From contig NZ_MVOH01000003.1 of NCBI RefSeq assembly GCF_002286935.1, forward strand, positions 1 through 64,000: a DNA stretch of 64,000 bases, written 5' to 3'. How positions within the stretch are numbered: position 1 is the first letter of the stretch; the number at the start of each line of letters is the position of its first letter. Under the pieces are notes generated by a model. That model saw only the letters and a program-made list of their open reading frames with translations, did no database searches and was not told the origin of the DNA. Shown here piece by piece: positions 1 through 9,303 of the stretch. The position numbers and the translations under genes are program-made. Source of the stretch: Bifidobacterium criceti. GTDB lineage: Bacteria; Actinomycetota; Actinomycetes; Actinomycetales; Bifidobacteriaceae.

Positions 1-441
<441 letters not shown>

Positions 442-641
442 ACCTTCATGAAGACATCCAACAGATGACTCAACAAATTTCCAAAAGAAATCAGACGGAC
501 CATCCAATAAGGAAGGACGGTCACACAAAAACCCCGACACCCATCAAACCCCCTCGGGTACCACACGGGCGGGCATCGGACTGGCAATCAAAAGACCACC
601 ACACAACCAACAACATGGTCGCATGATGAAGTAGTACAGTA

Positions 642-662
642 CACACTATTGAGTTCTCAAAC
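642..662 (-). promoter_or_regulatory. boxA-like antitermination element in rRNA leader
   Basis: The minus strand reads TTTGAGAACTCAATAGTGTG about 200 bases upstream of the 16S 5' end. This resembles the boxA-type sequence found in actinobacterial rRNA leaders and spacers. It lies in a 442-720 leader that has no credible gene. I could not fix the rrn promoter; the 663-920 stretch is a low-complexity C/A-rich (plus strand) spacer without clear -35/-10 boxes. Confidence 0.5.
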
Positions 663-920
663 CACCACACACACCCACCAAACCCACCAGGACAACCCGG
701 CAAGCCGTGAGCGGCAGCAAGAAGAAAACCTACACCAACCCCCACCACCCACGCAACCCACCGGCGTGTCGCCACCCCACCCCACACCCCCAAAACCCAA
801 CAAACACAACACCACCCCCGGCATGTCGAACACCACCCACACACCACCCCAACCACCCAACAACACCCACAACACCACAACCCACAACAACACACGACAC
901 CAGAAGCCCCTCCGCGACCA

Positions 921-1057
921 GCGACACCGCACTGGGAGGGAACGCGCGACGGTACTTGCCCCCCCCCGCGTCCCGCGGTGCCGCATCTCGCTACAACGCG
1001 CGACATCGACACCGTCCAGCCGACGAGCGACACCGCAACACGCGGGAACGCACGACG
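921..1057. repeat. CACCGCA-core intergenic repeat, locus 1
   Basis: Two copies of GCGACACCGCA occur at 921-931 and 1027-1037, each followed about 10-15 bases later by a GAACGC[AG]CGACG block (ends near 952 and 1057). The same architecture occurs between genes near 24059-24203, 33157-33245 and 47821-47972. Locus 1 is the most diverged. Open frames through here are compositional artefacts. Confidence 0.5.
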
Positions 1058-1219
1058 CAAGCAGGCCCACCACGGCCAGCCCCGCCGCTTGCGGCGGCAT
1101 CGCACAGCGATTGGGCCAACCGTGCCACACGCTCCCCGCGCCCTATGCGCCACCACACGCCCCCTTCGCCGTATGAGATTCCATGCGATGAAGTCACAAG
1201 TCTGCGAGACGATGAACGC

Positions 1220-3100
1220 ATGACTACGGCACATCCAGAACATCCTTCCAATCCAGCCAATTCCAAGCGGCATCCGGCGCATCCCGACGTCTCCGACGAC
1301 CCGATGCCTGATCCGGAATCCGGACCGGCATCTGAGCCTGCACCCGAACCGATGGCCAGCCACGCACCCACCTCGGCCGCAGGTCCGGAACCCGATGAGA
1401 TTCCCAACGCCGGCACGCCAGTGCCGGACACGGCGGCACCACACGGCAGGCGCGCGTGGCTTCGCTCCACCCTCATCGCGCTTGTGGCGACCATCGCGAT
1501 CATCGCCGCCGCGATCGCGATTGCGGCGGCCCACTCACATTCCCGGCAATCCCCATATCCCCACACAACCGCCACAACGCAGGCGCCGCAGTTCGCCGCC
1601 ACGACGGTCACGCTCTCGAAGTATTACGCAAGCAACATGGTGCTCCAGCGCGACGTGCCGATTACGATCCGCGGCACCGTCCACGTCCCCACGACGGACG
1701 CAGCCGCCACAACAGACACAACCACATCCACACCCTCCCCCCGCCAAACACTGCGTGCGTTCAACGTGCGCATGGTCTCCGACGAAGGTGTCAAGGACGC
1801 GAAGATGCACGTCGACGACGACGGTGCGTTCACCGCGACCTTCACGCCGACGCCGGGGTCGCCGACGCCGCACGTCGTCGAGTTCCGCATGTCGTCGACG
1901 CCGGTGCGTGTCCTCGCGAACGTCGTGTTCGGGGATGTCTTCCTCGCGTCCGGGCAGTCGAACATGGAGCTCAACATCACGCAGTACTACGGCAACGCGG
2001 ACGCACAGTACAGCAACACCAAGGGGCGGTTCACGATGCGCGACCTTCCCGCGCCGATCACCGACGCGGACGTGCGCTTCACCGTCGCCGGGCGCACAGC
2101 GGGCGACGTCGATTTCCCGGCACTGTACGACACCGACCAACGTTGGCTCACCGCGACCGACACCGAGAGCACAAACGCGTTGAGTTTCCTCGCGCAATCG
2201 TTCGCACAGCATGTGCGTGAGTCCGATCCGACGATTCCCGTCGGCATCGTGCAGACGGCATGGAGTGGCACCGCGATCGCAAGACACGAAGTCGATGGTG
2301 ACATCTACGCGAGCCATATCAAACCACTGCGCGGCGTGCGCCTCGCGGGGATGTTGTGGTACCAGGGGTGCGACGACGCGCGCGGTGCGAATACGGTACG
2401 CATCTACACACAGCAGATGGTGCGTCTCATCAACCAATACCGTGCCGATTTCGATGACGATGACCTGCCGTTCCTCTACGTGCAGCTCGCGCGCTTCGTG
2501 ACGGACGACGATTTTCGTGGCATCCGCGAGCAGCAGCTCGACGTGCTCAAGAGTCCGCAACTCAACAACGCGGACAACATCGGCATGACCGTGTCGATCG
2601 ACACCGACAAGGGCACCGACGCGGTCATCCATCCGCTCGGCAAGGACGTGCTCGGCGCGCGCATGGCCGCGCAATGGCTTGCGATGCGGCAGGGGCAGAC
2701 GGTGCCGAACGGACCGATCATCGAGGAGGCGACGACGGTCACGTCGAAACCAACTTCGGAATCCACGAAGAAGTCCACGTCCTCCGTCCGTCTCACGTTC
2801 GCGAAAGGCACAGCCGACGCGCTCGGCGTGCGCGTGCCGAACCGCAAGACGACCGCGGACATCGACGATATCTCGACGACGACGAGCAAAGCGCTCGAAG
2901 GCTTCGAGGTCGCGGGTGCGGACGGTGCGTTCGTCCCCGCGAAAGCGGCGATCGACGGCGACACCGTCGTCCTCACGTCGGACGACGTCGACGAGATCCG
3001 TTCCGTCCGCTACCTCTATGAGAACGATCCCCAAGAGCAACGCCTGCTGTACAACGGTGACCTTCCAGCGAGTCCGTTCGAGATCGACGTGACACGCTGA
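1220..3100 (+). CDS. membrane-anchored sialate O-acetylesterase-like SGNH esterase
   Basis: 626 residues from the ATG at 1220. The frame stays open much further upstream, but only through low-complexity spacer with no ribosome site. Layout: Pro/Glu/Ala-rich cytoplasmic tail (1-75), one hydrophobic segment (about 77-98, LIALVATIAIIAAAIAIAAA), then an outward-facing catalytic region. SASA/SGNH motifs are visible: GQSNMEL (nucleophile Ser, block I), LWYQGCDDA where the family usually has WYQGESN, and IHP followed by LG for the catalytic His. Family members remove O-acetyl groups from sialic acids or xylans, so a role in host-glycan use at the cell surface is likely; the exact substrate cannot be read. 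The gene ends just before a strong terminator and faces glf. Confidence 0.8.
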   Translation: MTTAHPEHPSNPANSKRHPAHPDVSDDPMPDPESGPASEPAPEPMASHAPTSAAGPEPDEIPNAGTPVPDTAAPHGRRAWLRSTLIALVATIAIIAAAIAIAAAHSHSRQSPYPHTTATTQAPQFAATTVTLSKYYASNMVLQRDVPITIRGTVHVPTTDAAATTDTTTSTPSPRQTLRAFNVRMVSDEGVKDAKMHVDDDGAFTATFTPTPGSPTPHVVEFRMSSTPVRVLANVVFGDVFLASGQSNMELNITQYYGNADAQYSNTKGRFTMRDLPAPITDADVRFTVAGRTAGDVDFPALYDTDQRWLTATDTESTNALSFLAQSFAQHVRESDPTIPVGIVQTAWSGTAIARHEVDGDIYASHIKPLRGVRLAGMLWYQGCDDARGANTVRIYTQQMVRLINQYRADFDDDDLPFLYVQLARFVTDDDFRGIREQQLDVLKSPQLNNADNIGMTVSIDTDKGTDAVIHPLGKDVLGARMAAQWLAMRQGQTVPNGPIIEEATTVTSKPTSESTKKSTSSVRLTFAKGTADALGVRVPNRKTTADIDDISTTTSKALEGFEVAGADGAFVPAKAAIDGDTVVLTSDDVDEIRSVRYLYENDPQEQRLLYNGDLPASPFEIDVTR

Positions 3101-3127
3101 CGTACACATTGACGTACACATACACAA

Positions 3128-3173
3128 ACGGCTGTCGGCCTGACAGAATCTGTCCTGTCAGGCCGACAGCCGT
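3128..3173. terminator. bidirectional terminator between esterase and glf
   Basis: A perfect 19-bp inverted repeat (ACGGCTGTCGGCCTGACAG at 3128-3146 and its complement at 3155-3173) with an 8-base loop. It sits between the convergent esterase and glf genes. No long U-run follows on either side, as is common in this genome. Confidence 0.8.
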
Positions 3174-3209
3174 TCAGATACACCACGGAAAACCATGGAA
3201 CGCCGCTAC

Positions 3210-4397
3210 TCAGCGTTGTTTGAGGAGCGGTGCGACTTCCTTTTCGAACGAGATGAGCGCCTGGTTGAACACCTGGTCCATGTCGTAGTACGCGTAGGTG
3301 CCGAGGCGCCCGCCGAAGACGACCTTCGGCTCCGCGGCGGCCTTCTCCTTGTACCGCGCGTAGAGCGCCTTGTCCTCGTCGGTATTGATCGGGTAATACG
3401 GTTCGTCGTCGCGGTCGGCGAAACGGGAGAACTCCTCCCACACGACGGTGCGGTCGGGGTTCTGCTCGGCCGCGCGTTCCGGATTGAAGTTCTTGAATTC
3501 GATCGCGCGCGTGTACGGGACGTCGGCGTCGGAGAAATTCATGACCGCGCAACCGAAATGGTCGCCTTCGTCGTAGCGCACTTCCTTGAAGTCGACGGTG
3601 CGCCATTTGAGCTCGCCGAGGTCGTAGTCGAAATAGCGGTCGACGGGGCCGGTGTAGACGATCGGCACCCCCGCTTCCTGAAGCGCCTTCTTGTTGAGCG
3701 GCTGCGTCTCGTCGAAGAAATCGGTCCCGAGTTTGACGGTGATGCGCGGATCGTCGATCATCCGCTCAAGCCACGCCGTGTAGCCGTCCGCCGGCAGGCC
3801 CTCCCACGTGTCCTTGAAGTAGCGGTTGTTGTACGTGAACCGCACCGGCAGGCGCTTGATGATGCTCGCCGGCAGTTCGCTCGCGTCGGTCTGCCACTGC
3901 TTCGCCGTGTAGTTCTTGATGAACGCCTCGTACAGTGGACGCCCGATGAGCGAGATGCCTTGGTCGTTGAGGTTCGCCGGATCGGTCCCCGCGAGTTCGC
4001 CCGCCTGTTCCTCGATGAGCGCCTTCGCCTGCGCGGGCGTGTAGTTCGCGTGGAAGAACTGGTTGATCGTGCCGAGGTTGATCGGCAGCGGATAGACCTC
4101 GCCGTTGTGCGTCGCGTACACGCGGTGCACATAGTCGGTGAACTGTGTAAACCGGTTCACGTACTCCCAGACGCGCGCGTTCGACGTGTGGAACAGGTGC
4201 GCGCCGTACTTGTGGATCTCCGCGCCCGTCTCCGGATCGATATACGAGTAGGCGTTGCCGCCGATATGGTCGCGCACGTCGATGATCGTCACATGTGCGC
4301 CGAGGTGCTCGACGGCCTGCTGTGCGATCGTCAGGCCGAAGATGCCGGCGCCGACGATCACGAGGTCGGGCGTCGTCTGCTGTTCGTTCGAGGTCAT
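3210..4397 (-). CDS. glf: UDP-galactopyranose mutase
   Basis: 395 residues. Converts UDP-galactopyranose to UDP-galactofuranose using reduced FAD, making the donor for galactofuranose-containing wall glycans. The N-terminal Rossmann signature VIVGAGIFGLTIA (about 14-26), the DHIGGNAYS motif and the KYGAHLFHT motif are characteristic of bacterial Glf, and the length matches the family. Start chosen at 4397 because GGAAGGAC lies six bases upstream; the open frame continues 5' without support. Divergent from the glycosyltransferase at 4638, with a 240-bp shared upstream region. Its presence with two GlfT2-like transferases (9304, 13693) points to galactofuranan synthesis in this block. Confidence 0.95.
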   Translation of the reverse strand: MTSNEQQTTPDLVIVGAGIFGLTIAQQAVEHLGAHVTIIDVRDHIGGNAYSYIDPETGAEIHKYGAHLFHTSNARVWEYVNRFTQFTDYVHRVYATHNGEVYPLPINLGTINQFFHANYTPAQAKALIEEQAGELAGTDPANLNDQGISLIGRPLYEAFIKNYTAKQWQTDASELPASIIKRLPVRFTYNNRYFKDTWEGLPADGYTAWLERMIDDPRITVKLGTDFFDETQPLNKKALQEAGVPIVYTGPVDRYFDYDLGELKWRTVDFKEVRYDEGDHFGCAVMNFSDADVPYTRAIEFKNFNPERAAEQNPDRTVVWEEFSRFADRDDEPYYPINTDEDKALYARYKEKAAAEPKVVFGGRLGTYAYYDMDQVFNQALISFEKEVAPLLKQR

Positions 4398-4637
4398 AGG
4401 TGTCCTTCCGAAAAACGTCCCGTTCGAACATACCGACCTGTCGTCGGTATCGGTATGCGTTGGCAGCGGTGTGCGCCGCTGCGCGCCGCACCCATCGGAC
4501 GCGGCGTTCGGCACCAGCTTAGGATGCGGTGTGCACACGTGCGCACATGTGCGCAACGTGCGGCGGAGCACTGCGCCGCGCACTGTTCGCGGTGTACGAA
4601 ACGGCCTCCGGCGCCGCCGTGGTTTACGATAGGTGGC

Positions 4638-5684
4638 ATGCAACACACAGAACGCAGGGATACGCTGCCCCCTTTCTCACTGCTCATGGCGGTGTACGGG
4701 GGCAATTCGTTGCGCGAAGTGGAGCGTTCCGTCCAATCGAGCACGATCGAGCAGGTCCTGCCGCCCTCACAGGTCGTCATCGTGCGCGACGGTCCCGTGT
4801 CCGATGATGTGCAACGCTATCTCGACACGTTACCGTCGACGATGTCCGTGTGGTTCACGGCGGAGCATCCGAACGAACCGGTCCCCGATGTGACGATCGT
4901 CGAATTCGACGAGAACCATGGGCTCGCGCATGCGCTCAATGTCGGCCTTGCGCATTGCACGTACGATATCGTCGCGCGCTGCGACTGCGATGATGTGTCA
5001 TTGCCGAACCGGTTCTCGACGATCCTCCCCCAATTCGTCCATCGCTCGAACGCCGCGCATACGAAGACGGAGTCACGACGTCCGATCGACGTCATGGGCA
5101 GCGCGATCCGCGAATTCAGCGGCGACGAGGACGAACCCGGGCAGATCCGCATCCTGCCCGCCGAAGGCGATGACCTGGAGCGGTACGCGCGCATGCAGTC
5201 GCCGGTGCACCATCCGAGCGTCGTCTACCGCAAATCCGCCGTGCTCGACGCGGGCGGCTATCCCGAGGATTCCGGCAGGTTCGAGGATTACATGCTGTGG
5301 GAGCGCATGATGCTGCGCCACGCGCAGTTCCTCAACGTGCCGCAGCCGCTTGTGCTGTACCGCACGAACGATGCCGCCTACGAACGCCGTGGCGGCAAGG
5401 AGATGTTCCGCGACGAACTGAGGCTGCAATGGCGCTTCGTGCGCGACGGCTTCACGTCGCCGTGGCAGTTCGTACGCAATGTCTGTCTGCGCGCCGTCTA
5501 CCGCATCATCCCCACGTCGCTACGCCAGCGCGCGTACCGCACGCTCACGTCGCGTCACAACACCGAGATCGGGGCGACGCCGACGCCGCCCGAGCCGCCG
5601 CACCTCGGCAGGCATTGCGCGACGCGCGCGGCCGGCGATACGGACGGCGCACACACGCCAAGCGGCGCGGACGACGCGCGCTGA
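4638..5684 (+). CDS. family 2 glycosyltransferase
   Basis: 348 residues. A GT-A fold transferase: the N-terminal LLMAVYGGNSLREVERSVQS segment (about 14-33) is the nucleotide-sugar-binding start of GT2, ARCDCDD (about 113-119) is the DxD metal-binding region, and SPVHHPSVVYRK followed by FEDYMLWERM is the acceptor/catalytic region typical of WcaA-like enzymes. No membrane segment is evident, so it probably acts at the inner face of the membrane. The C-terminal 40 residues are Pro/Ala-rich and probably unstructured. Start at 4638 gives the canonical GT2 N-terminus; no strong ribosome site is visible. Donor and acceptor cannot be assigned, but the neighbours imply a wall-polymer sugar. Confidence 0.85.
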   Translation: MQHTERRDTLPPFSLLMAVYGGNSLREVERSVQSSTIEQVLPPSQVVIVRDGPVSDDVQRYLDTLPSTMSVWFTAEHPNEPVPDVTIVEFDENHGLAHALNVGLAHCTYDIVARCDCDDVSLPNRFSTILPQFVHRSNAAHTKTESRRPIDVMGSAIREFSGDEDEPGQIRILPAEGDDLERYARMQSPVHHPSVVYRKSAVLDAGGYPEDSGRFEDYMLWERMMLRHAQFLNVPQPLVLYRTNDAAYERRGGKEMFRDELRLQWRFVRDGFTSPWQFVRNVCLRAVYRIIPTSLRQRAYRTLTSRHNTEIGATPTPPEPPHLGRHCATRAAGDTDGAHTPSGADDAR

Positions 5685-5706
5685 GCTGAACGTGCGTCGT
5701 CCGCGC

Positions 5707-6690
5707 TCAGCCTCGCTCGATGTCGTCGATGAGCGGCACAAGCCGCGGATCGATGCGCGCGAATATCGCCGCGTTCGATTCCGGGGCCGTATGCCATCCG
5801 TCGCGCCATCCGTCGCGCAGACACTGCATGATCGTCGCGCGGTCGCTTGTGCGCAGCAGGGTGAGGATCCAACGCCGCGTTGTCTTCGCAACGAACGCGC
5901 ATGCGCCGACCGCCGTGAAATCGTCGCGGTGGAACCGCCACATCCAGATCTTGTTGCGGACCTCGTTGTAGAACCGCACGCCGGGGTCGGCGTCGGACGA
6001 CCCGAATCGTTTCGTCTTGTGGATGACTTCGCTCGACGGCACATAGTAGCCGATGCCGTCGCGCAGCAGCGCGGTCGTGTATTCGAAATCGTCGTTCCAC
6101 AGGAAGAACGCGCTCACCGGCAGCCGGTGACGCCCGCGCACCGCGCCGACATTGATGAGACATGAGACGAAGGACAACGAACGCACCTGGTATGCGCCGT
6201 CGTCGGTCGTGCGCGCGCCTTTCGCGAGCGCCGCGCGCGGGCGTGGTTTGTTCATCAGATGTTCGCGTCCGTCGATCCACAGCGCCTTCGAACCGAGGAC
6301 GGTCGGCAGGCAGCCGTTCGCGCGCACGCACGCGTCGGCCGCGCGCAGCAGTCCGCTGAGCGCGTTCGGCGTCGGCACCGTGTCGTCATCCATGAGCCAC
6401 AGATAGTCGACCGTTCCCGGCACTGCGGGCGCGTCGTGCACGGCGAGAGCGATGCCCGCGCAGAAGCCGCCCGCGCCGCCGACGTTGTGCGGGAGCGCGA
6501 CGATGCGCGTCGGTATCGCACAGTTCGCGGCAAACTCGCGCGCGACAGACAACGCGTCGTCCTCGCTCGCGTTGTCGATGACGACGATGCGGTCGGGTGT
6601 GCGTTTCTGGTCCGCGAGCGCGCGCAGGCATTCGCCAAGCAATTGCGCGCGGTTGTATGAGACGACGACGGCGGTCACTGAATACTGCAT
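5707..6690 (-). CDS. GlfT1-like galactofuranosyltransferase (GT2)
   Basis: 327 residues. N-terminal VVVSYNRAQLLGECL (about 8-22) and the WLMDDDTVPT motif (DDD, metal and UDP binding) place it in GT2; the NVGGAGGFCAG stretch and FLWNDDFEYTTAL near residue 210 are shared with the GlfT1/GlfT2 galactofuranosyltransferase group. In mycobacteria GlfT1 adds the first galactofuranose residues to the lipid-linked primer before GlfT2 extends the chain; a similar priming role here is inferred from the nearby GlfT2-like genes. Converges with the glycosyltransferase ending at 5684 with only 22 bases between stops. Start at 6690 follows the motif alignment; its ribosome site is weak. Confidence 0.8.
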   Translation of the reverse strand: MQYSVTAVVVSYNRAQLLGECLRALADQKRTPDRIVVIDNASEDDALSVAREFAANCAIPTRIVALPHNVGGAGGFCAGIALAVHDAPAVPGTVDYLWLMDDDTVPTPNALSGLLRAADACVRANGCLPTVLGSKALWIDGREHLMNKPRPRAALAKGARTTDDGAYQVRSLSFVSCLINVGAVRGRHRLPVSAFFLWNDDFEYTTALLRDGIGYYVPSSEVIHKTKRFGSSDADPGVRFYNEVRNKIWMWRFHRDDFTAVGACAFVAKTTRRWILTLLRTSDRATIMQCLRDGWRDGWHTAPESNAAIFARIDPRLVPLIDDIERG

Positions 6691-6822
6691 ACGCTCAGTA
6701 TAGATTGGCCGCGCAACGCGGAATCCTTGGCCACCATCGCACATTCGGCGACGCATGGTCGTGGTGGGGCACGACAATAGAACATTGCCGTTGTACAACC
6801 ATCAAGAAGTCAGAGGTGGGGA

Positions 6823-7197
6823 ATGAGGGCCAAACGGGAGCAGCATGCACCGCGCACACGCGCACAACGCATCCGTCAGGCGAAACGACATCGCATGGCG
6901 GTTCGCATGAAATACCGTGAGCATCTTGTTTCCATGACGGATGGCAATGCCTTGCCCGCGTCTGTCCAGCTCCCGCCGCAACCGGAATCGCCACATCCGG
7001 CGAACGTTTCAGCCGCGGTCTCGACGAGCGCACCGGTGGAACCACGGCAACAGCACATGGCGGAGGAGACCGTTGCATCAAGTGCGATGGGGCCCTCGCC
7101 CGATGGCGAACAAGGAGGGCAGAACACCGAACGCGACGCCGATGCCGTGCATCCCGACGGACGGCGTCGGCCGCGCAGCCCGATCACGAGGCTGTGA
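6823..7197 (+). CDS. short basic ORF, probable severed N-terminus of the LTA-synthase-like gene
   Basis: 124 residues, starting after a good ribosome site (AGAGGTGGGGA). The first 35 residues are strongly basic (MRAKREQHAPRTRAQRIRQA), the rest Pro/Ser/Ala-rich and disordered; it resembles a cytoplasmic tail rather than an independent protein. It ends at TGA (7195-7197) in the same reading frame as the sulfatase that resumes at 7198 with a basic stretch leading into a hydrophobic helix. TGA could derive from TGG (Trp) by one change, restoring one 823-codon gene from 6823 to 9294. I therefore read it as the 5' part of a gene broken by a nonsense mutation (or a sequencing error), not as a separate gene. 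Confidence 0.55.
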   Translation: MRAKREQHAPRTRAQRIRQAKRHRMAVRMKYREHLVSMTDGNALPASVQLPPQPESPHPANVSAAVSTSAPVEPRQQHMAEETVASSAMGPSPDGEQGGQNTERDADAVHPDGRRRPRSPITRL

Positions 7198-7302
7198 CGG
7201 CGCTTCACCGACACGAAGTTCTACCGGATATGGGACAAGCGTCCGAAATGCTCATACGGCTTCTACACCGTCGTCGCCGCTGCGCTCATCATCATCGCGA
7301 CG

Positions 7303-9294
7303 ATGTTCCTGTGGTGGAGCGTGCAGGACAACCTGCAATACGATCCGGAACAACGCGCCAACCTGTACCAGCAGGTGGCCGACCCCGCCTACCATTCGCT
7401 CTCGAATGGATCGTGTTATCTCACAATGATCGCGTTGGCGCTGATTTATCTCGTCTGTGTGACGGTCATCAACCGGTTCTGGATCGGCACCGCCGTATTC
7501 GGGACGATCGCGATGATTTTCGCGGTCGCCACGAAAATCAAACTGGCGATGCGCAACGAGCCGGTCATCCCTTCGGACCTCGGTTTCCTCACCGGTGGCG
7601 GAGGAGCCGGCGAGGTGACATCGTTCATCAATGAGGATTCCCAACCCCTCGTCGACGCAGCGGTCACGATGCTTGTCTGGTTCGTCGTCGTCTGTTTCGT
7701 GATGCAGTTGCTCGACAGACGCAGCGCCTTCATCCACTGCTCTTGGCGTCACCCAATCGCTCGTCCCCAGAACATCATCGGCCTCGTTTGCCGCATGCTC
7801 GCACCGATTGTGAGCATCTCCCTCATCATGGGATACGCGGCCGTCCTTTCAAGTCCGGAATCGGAGATGCGCAAGACGCTCAAGCAGATCGGCTATGATC
7901 CGCGTCTTTGGGATGTCAAGGAAGACGCGGCCCATAACGGCGCCCTCACGACATTCCTGAGCCTCACACGCGTCAAGGCGATGGACGATGAGCCGGACTA
8001 CAGCAACGCAAGGATGCGGCAGATCGAGGCCCGCTACAAGAAGGCCGCAGCCAAGATCAACGCCGGGCGCTCTACGAATATGACGGACAGCACGATCATC
8101 ATGGTGCTGTCGGAGAGTTTCTCCGACCCGAACCGTGTGCCGAACGTCCATTTCGGCATCGATCCGATGCCGAATATCCGCGCGCTCAAGAGCACGACGA
8201 CAAGCGGCCTCATGCTGTCGCCGGGGTACGGCGGGGGCACGGCCAACATCGAGTTCCAGCAGATGACCGGTCTGAGCCTCGTGAATTTCAGCGACACGAT
8301 GCTTTCGCCCTACCAGCAGCTTGTCGCCACGCGCCCGGAGTTCTATTCGTTCAACCAGATCTGGAACGCCGATTGCGGCGACGGCTATTCGACAAACTGC
8401 TCCGTGGGCTTCCACCCATACCAGCAAAGCTTCTACCTGCGCGGGGTCAACTACAAGAAATTCGGTTTCTCCCATCTGTACACGCTCGACAGCGATCCGA
8501 AAATCAAATACGGGAAGCAATACGTGGGACCGAACGGCAATACGGATTATGTGTCCGACGAGGAAGCCTACCGCAACGTGATCGACGAAGTGACGTCGCA
8601 CGTCAAGGAAGGCAAACCCTCGCAATACATACAGCTCATCACGATGCAGAACCATGCGCCCTACCCCGACATCTATGGTGAGGCGAACGAATTCCATGCG
8701 GTGAATGAATCGGTCGACGTCACCCCGAACGAAATGGGAATCGACGACAACTACGCCAAGGGCGTCCAGAGAACCGATCAGGCAACCGCTGATTTCCTCG
8801 CCCAACTCGATGGAATCGACCATCCCATCACCGTCGTATTCTACGGCGACCATCTCCCCGGCATCTACCAAGCCGCAAATGCCAATAAGGAGCATACGCT
8901 CACACTCCATGAGACCGATTACTTCATATGGTCGAACAAGGCGTCGAGCCCTCATACCACGAGACTGCCCGAATCCAACGCCGCCTTCTCGTCCTCGAAC
9001 TATTTCATGACGCAGGCCGCCGAGCAGATGGATGCCCGCGTCTCGCCCTACCTCGCGTTGCTCGACGAGTTGCACAAGGAAGTACCCGCCATGTCCCGTT
9101 CGATCAATGCCGGGGTGTGGAGCGCGAAAGGCGAGCCGACCTACCTCGACGATCAAGGCAAGCCAGTCGACCCGAAGACGCTTTCCGCCAAGGCCAAGCA
9201 GTTGCTGGCGGATTACAGGATTGTGCAATACGACATGTCCGTCGGCAAGAACTACCTGATGGACATGGGCTTCATGGACGTGCCGAAACAGTAG
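7303..9294 (+). CDS. LTA-synthase-like membrane sulfatase (5' end interrupted)
   Basis: 663 residues from the first in-frame ATG after the TGA at 7195. LtaS-type enzymes transfer glycerol phosphate from phosphatidylglycerol onto an extracellular glycan. Visible: helices at about 35-55, 58-80, 108-130 and 160-182, then an extracellular sulfatase-fold domain with the metal-binding Glu in VLSESFSD (about 271), the nucleophile Thr in GGGTANIEF (about 313) and YGDHLPG (about 515). The first helix really begins before this ATG (hydrophobic codons 7261-7302), so the ATG product would lack the start of that helix. No GTG or TTG codon lies in frame between the stop and 7303. The catalytic part is intact. 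Located between galactofuranosyltransferase genes, it may decorate the same polymer. Confidence 0.75.
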   Translation: MFLWWSVQDNLQYDPEQRANLYQQVADPAYHSLSNGSCYLTMIALALIYLVCVTVINRFWIGTAVFGTIAMIFAVATKIKLAMRNEPVIPSDLGFLTGGGGAGEVTSFINEDSQPLVDAAVTMLVWFVVVCFVMQLLDRRSAFIHCSWRHPIARPQNIIGLVCRMLAPIVSISLIMGYAAVLSSPESEMRKTLKQIGYDPRLWDVKEDAAHNGALTTFLSLTRVKAMDDEPDYSNARMRQIEARYKKAAAKINAGRSTNMTDSTIIMVLSESFSDPNRVPNVHFGIDPMPNIRALKSTTTSGLMLSPGYGGGTANIEFQQMTGLSLVNFSDTMLSPYQQLVATRPEFYSFNQIWNADCGDGYSTNCSVGFHPYQQSFYLRGVNYKKFGFSHLYTLDSDPKIKYGKQYVGPNGNTDYVSDEEAYRNVIDEVTSHVKEGKPSQYIQLITMQNHAPYPDIYGEANEFHAVNESVDVTPNEMGIDDNYAKGVQRTDQATADFLAQLDGIDHPITVVFYGDHLPGIYQAANANKEHTLTLHETDYFIWSNKASSPHTTRLPESNAAFSSSNYFMTQAAEQMDARVSPYLALLDELHKEVPAMSRSINAGVWSAKGEPTYLDDQGKPVDPKTLSAKAKQLLADYRIVQYDMSVGKNYLMDMGFMDVPKQ

Positions 9295-9303
9295 GATGTG
9301 AGT

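Noticed and set aside
521-1534. Long minus-strand and plus-strand open frames through the rRNA leader and spacer (for example 521-1534 minus, 649-1176 plus)
   Set aside because: They are translations of low-complexity C/A-rich spacer with Cys/Trp/Gly- or Pro/Thr-rich nonsense composition, no ribosome sites, and mutual overlap.
4400-4637. GTGCGCAC-type short palindromes between glf and the divergent glycosyltransferase
   Set aside because: Short and irregular, consistent with local GC-rich composition; no evidence for an operator.
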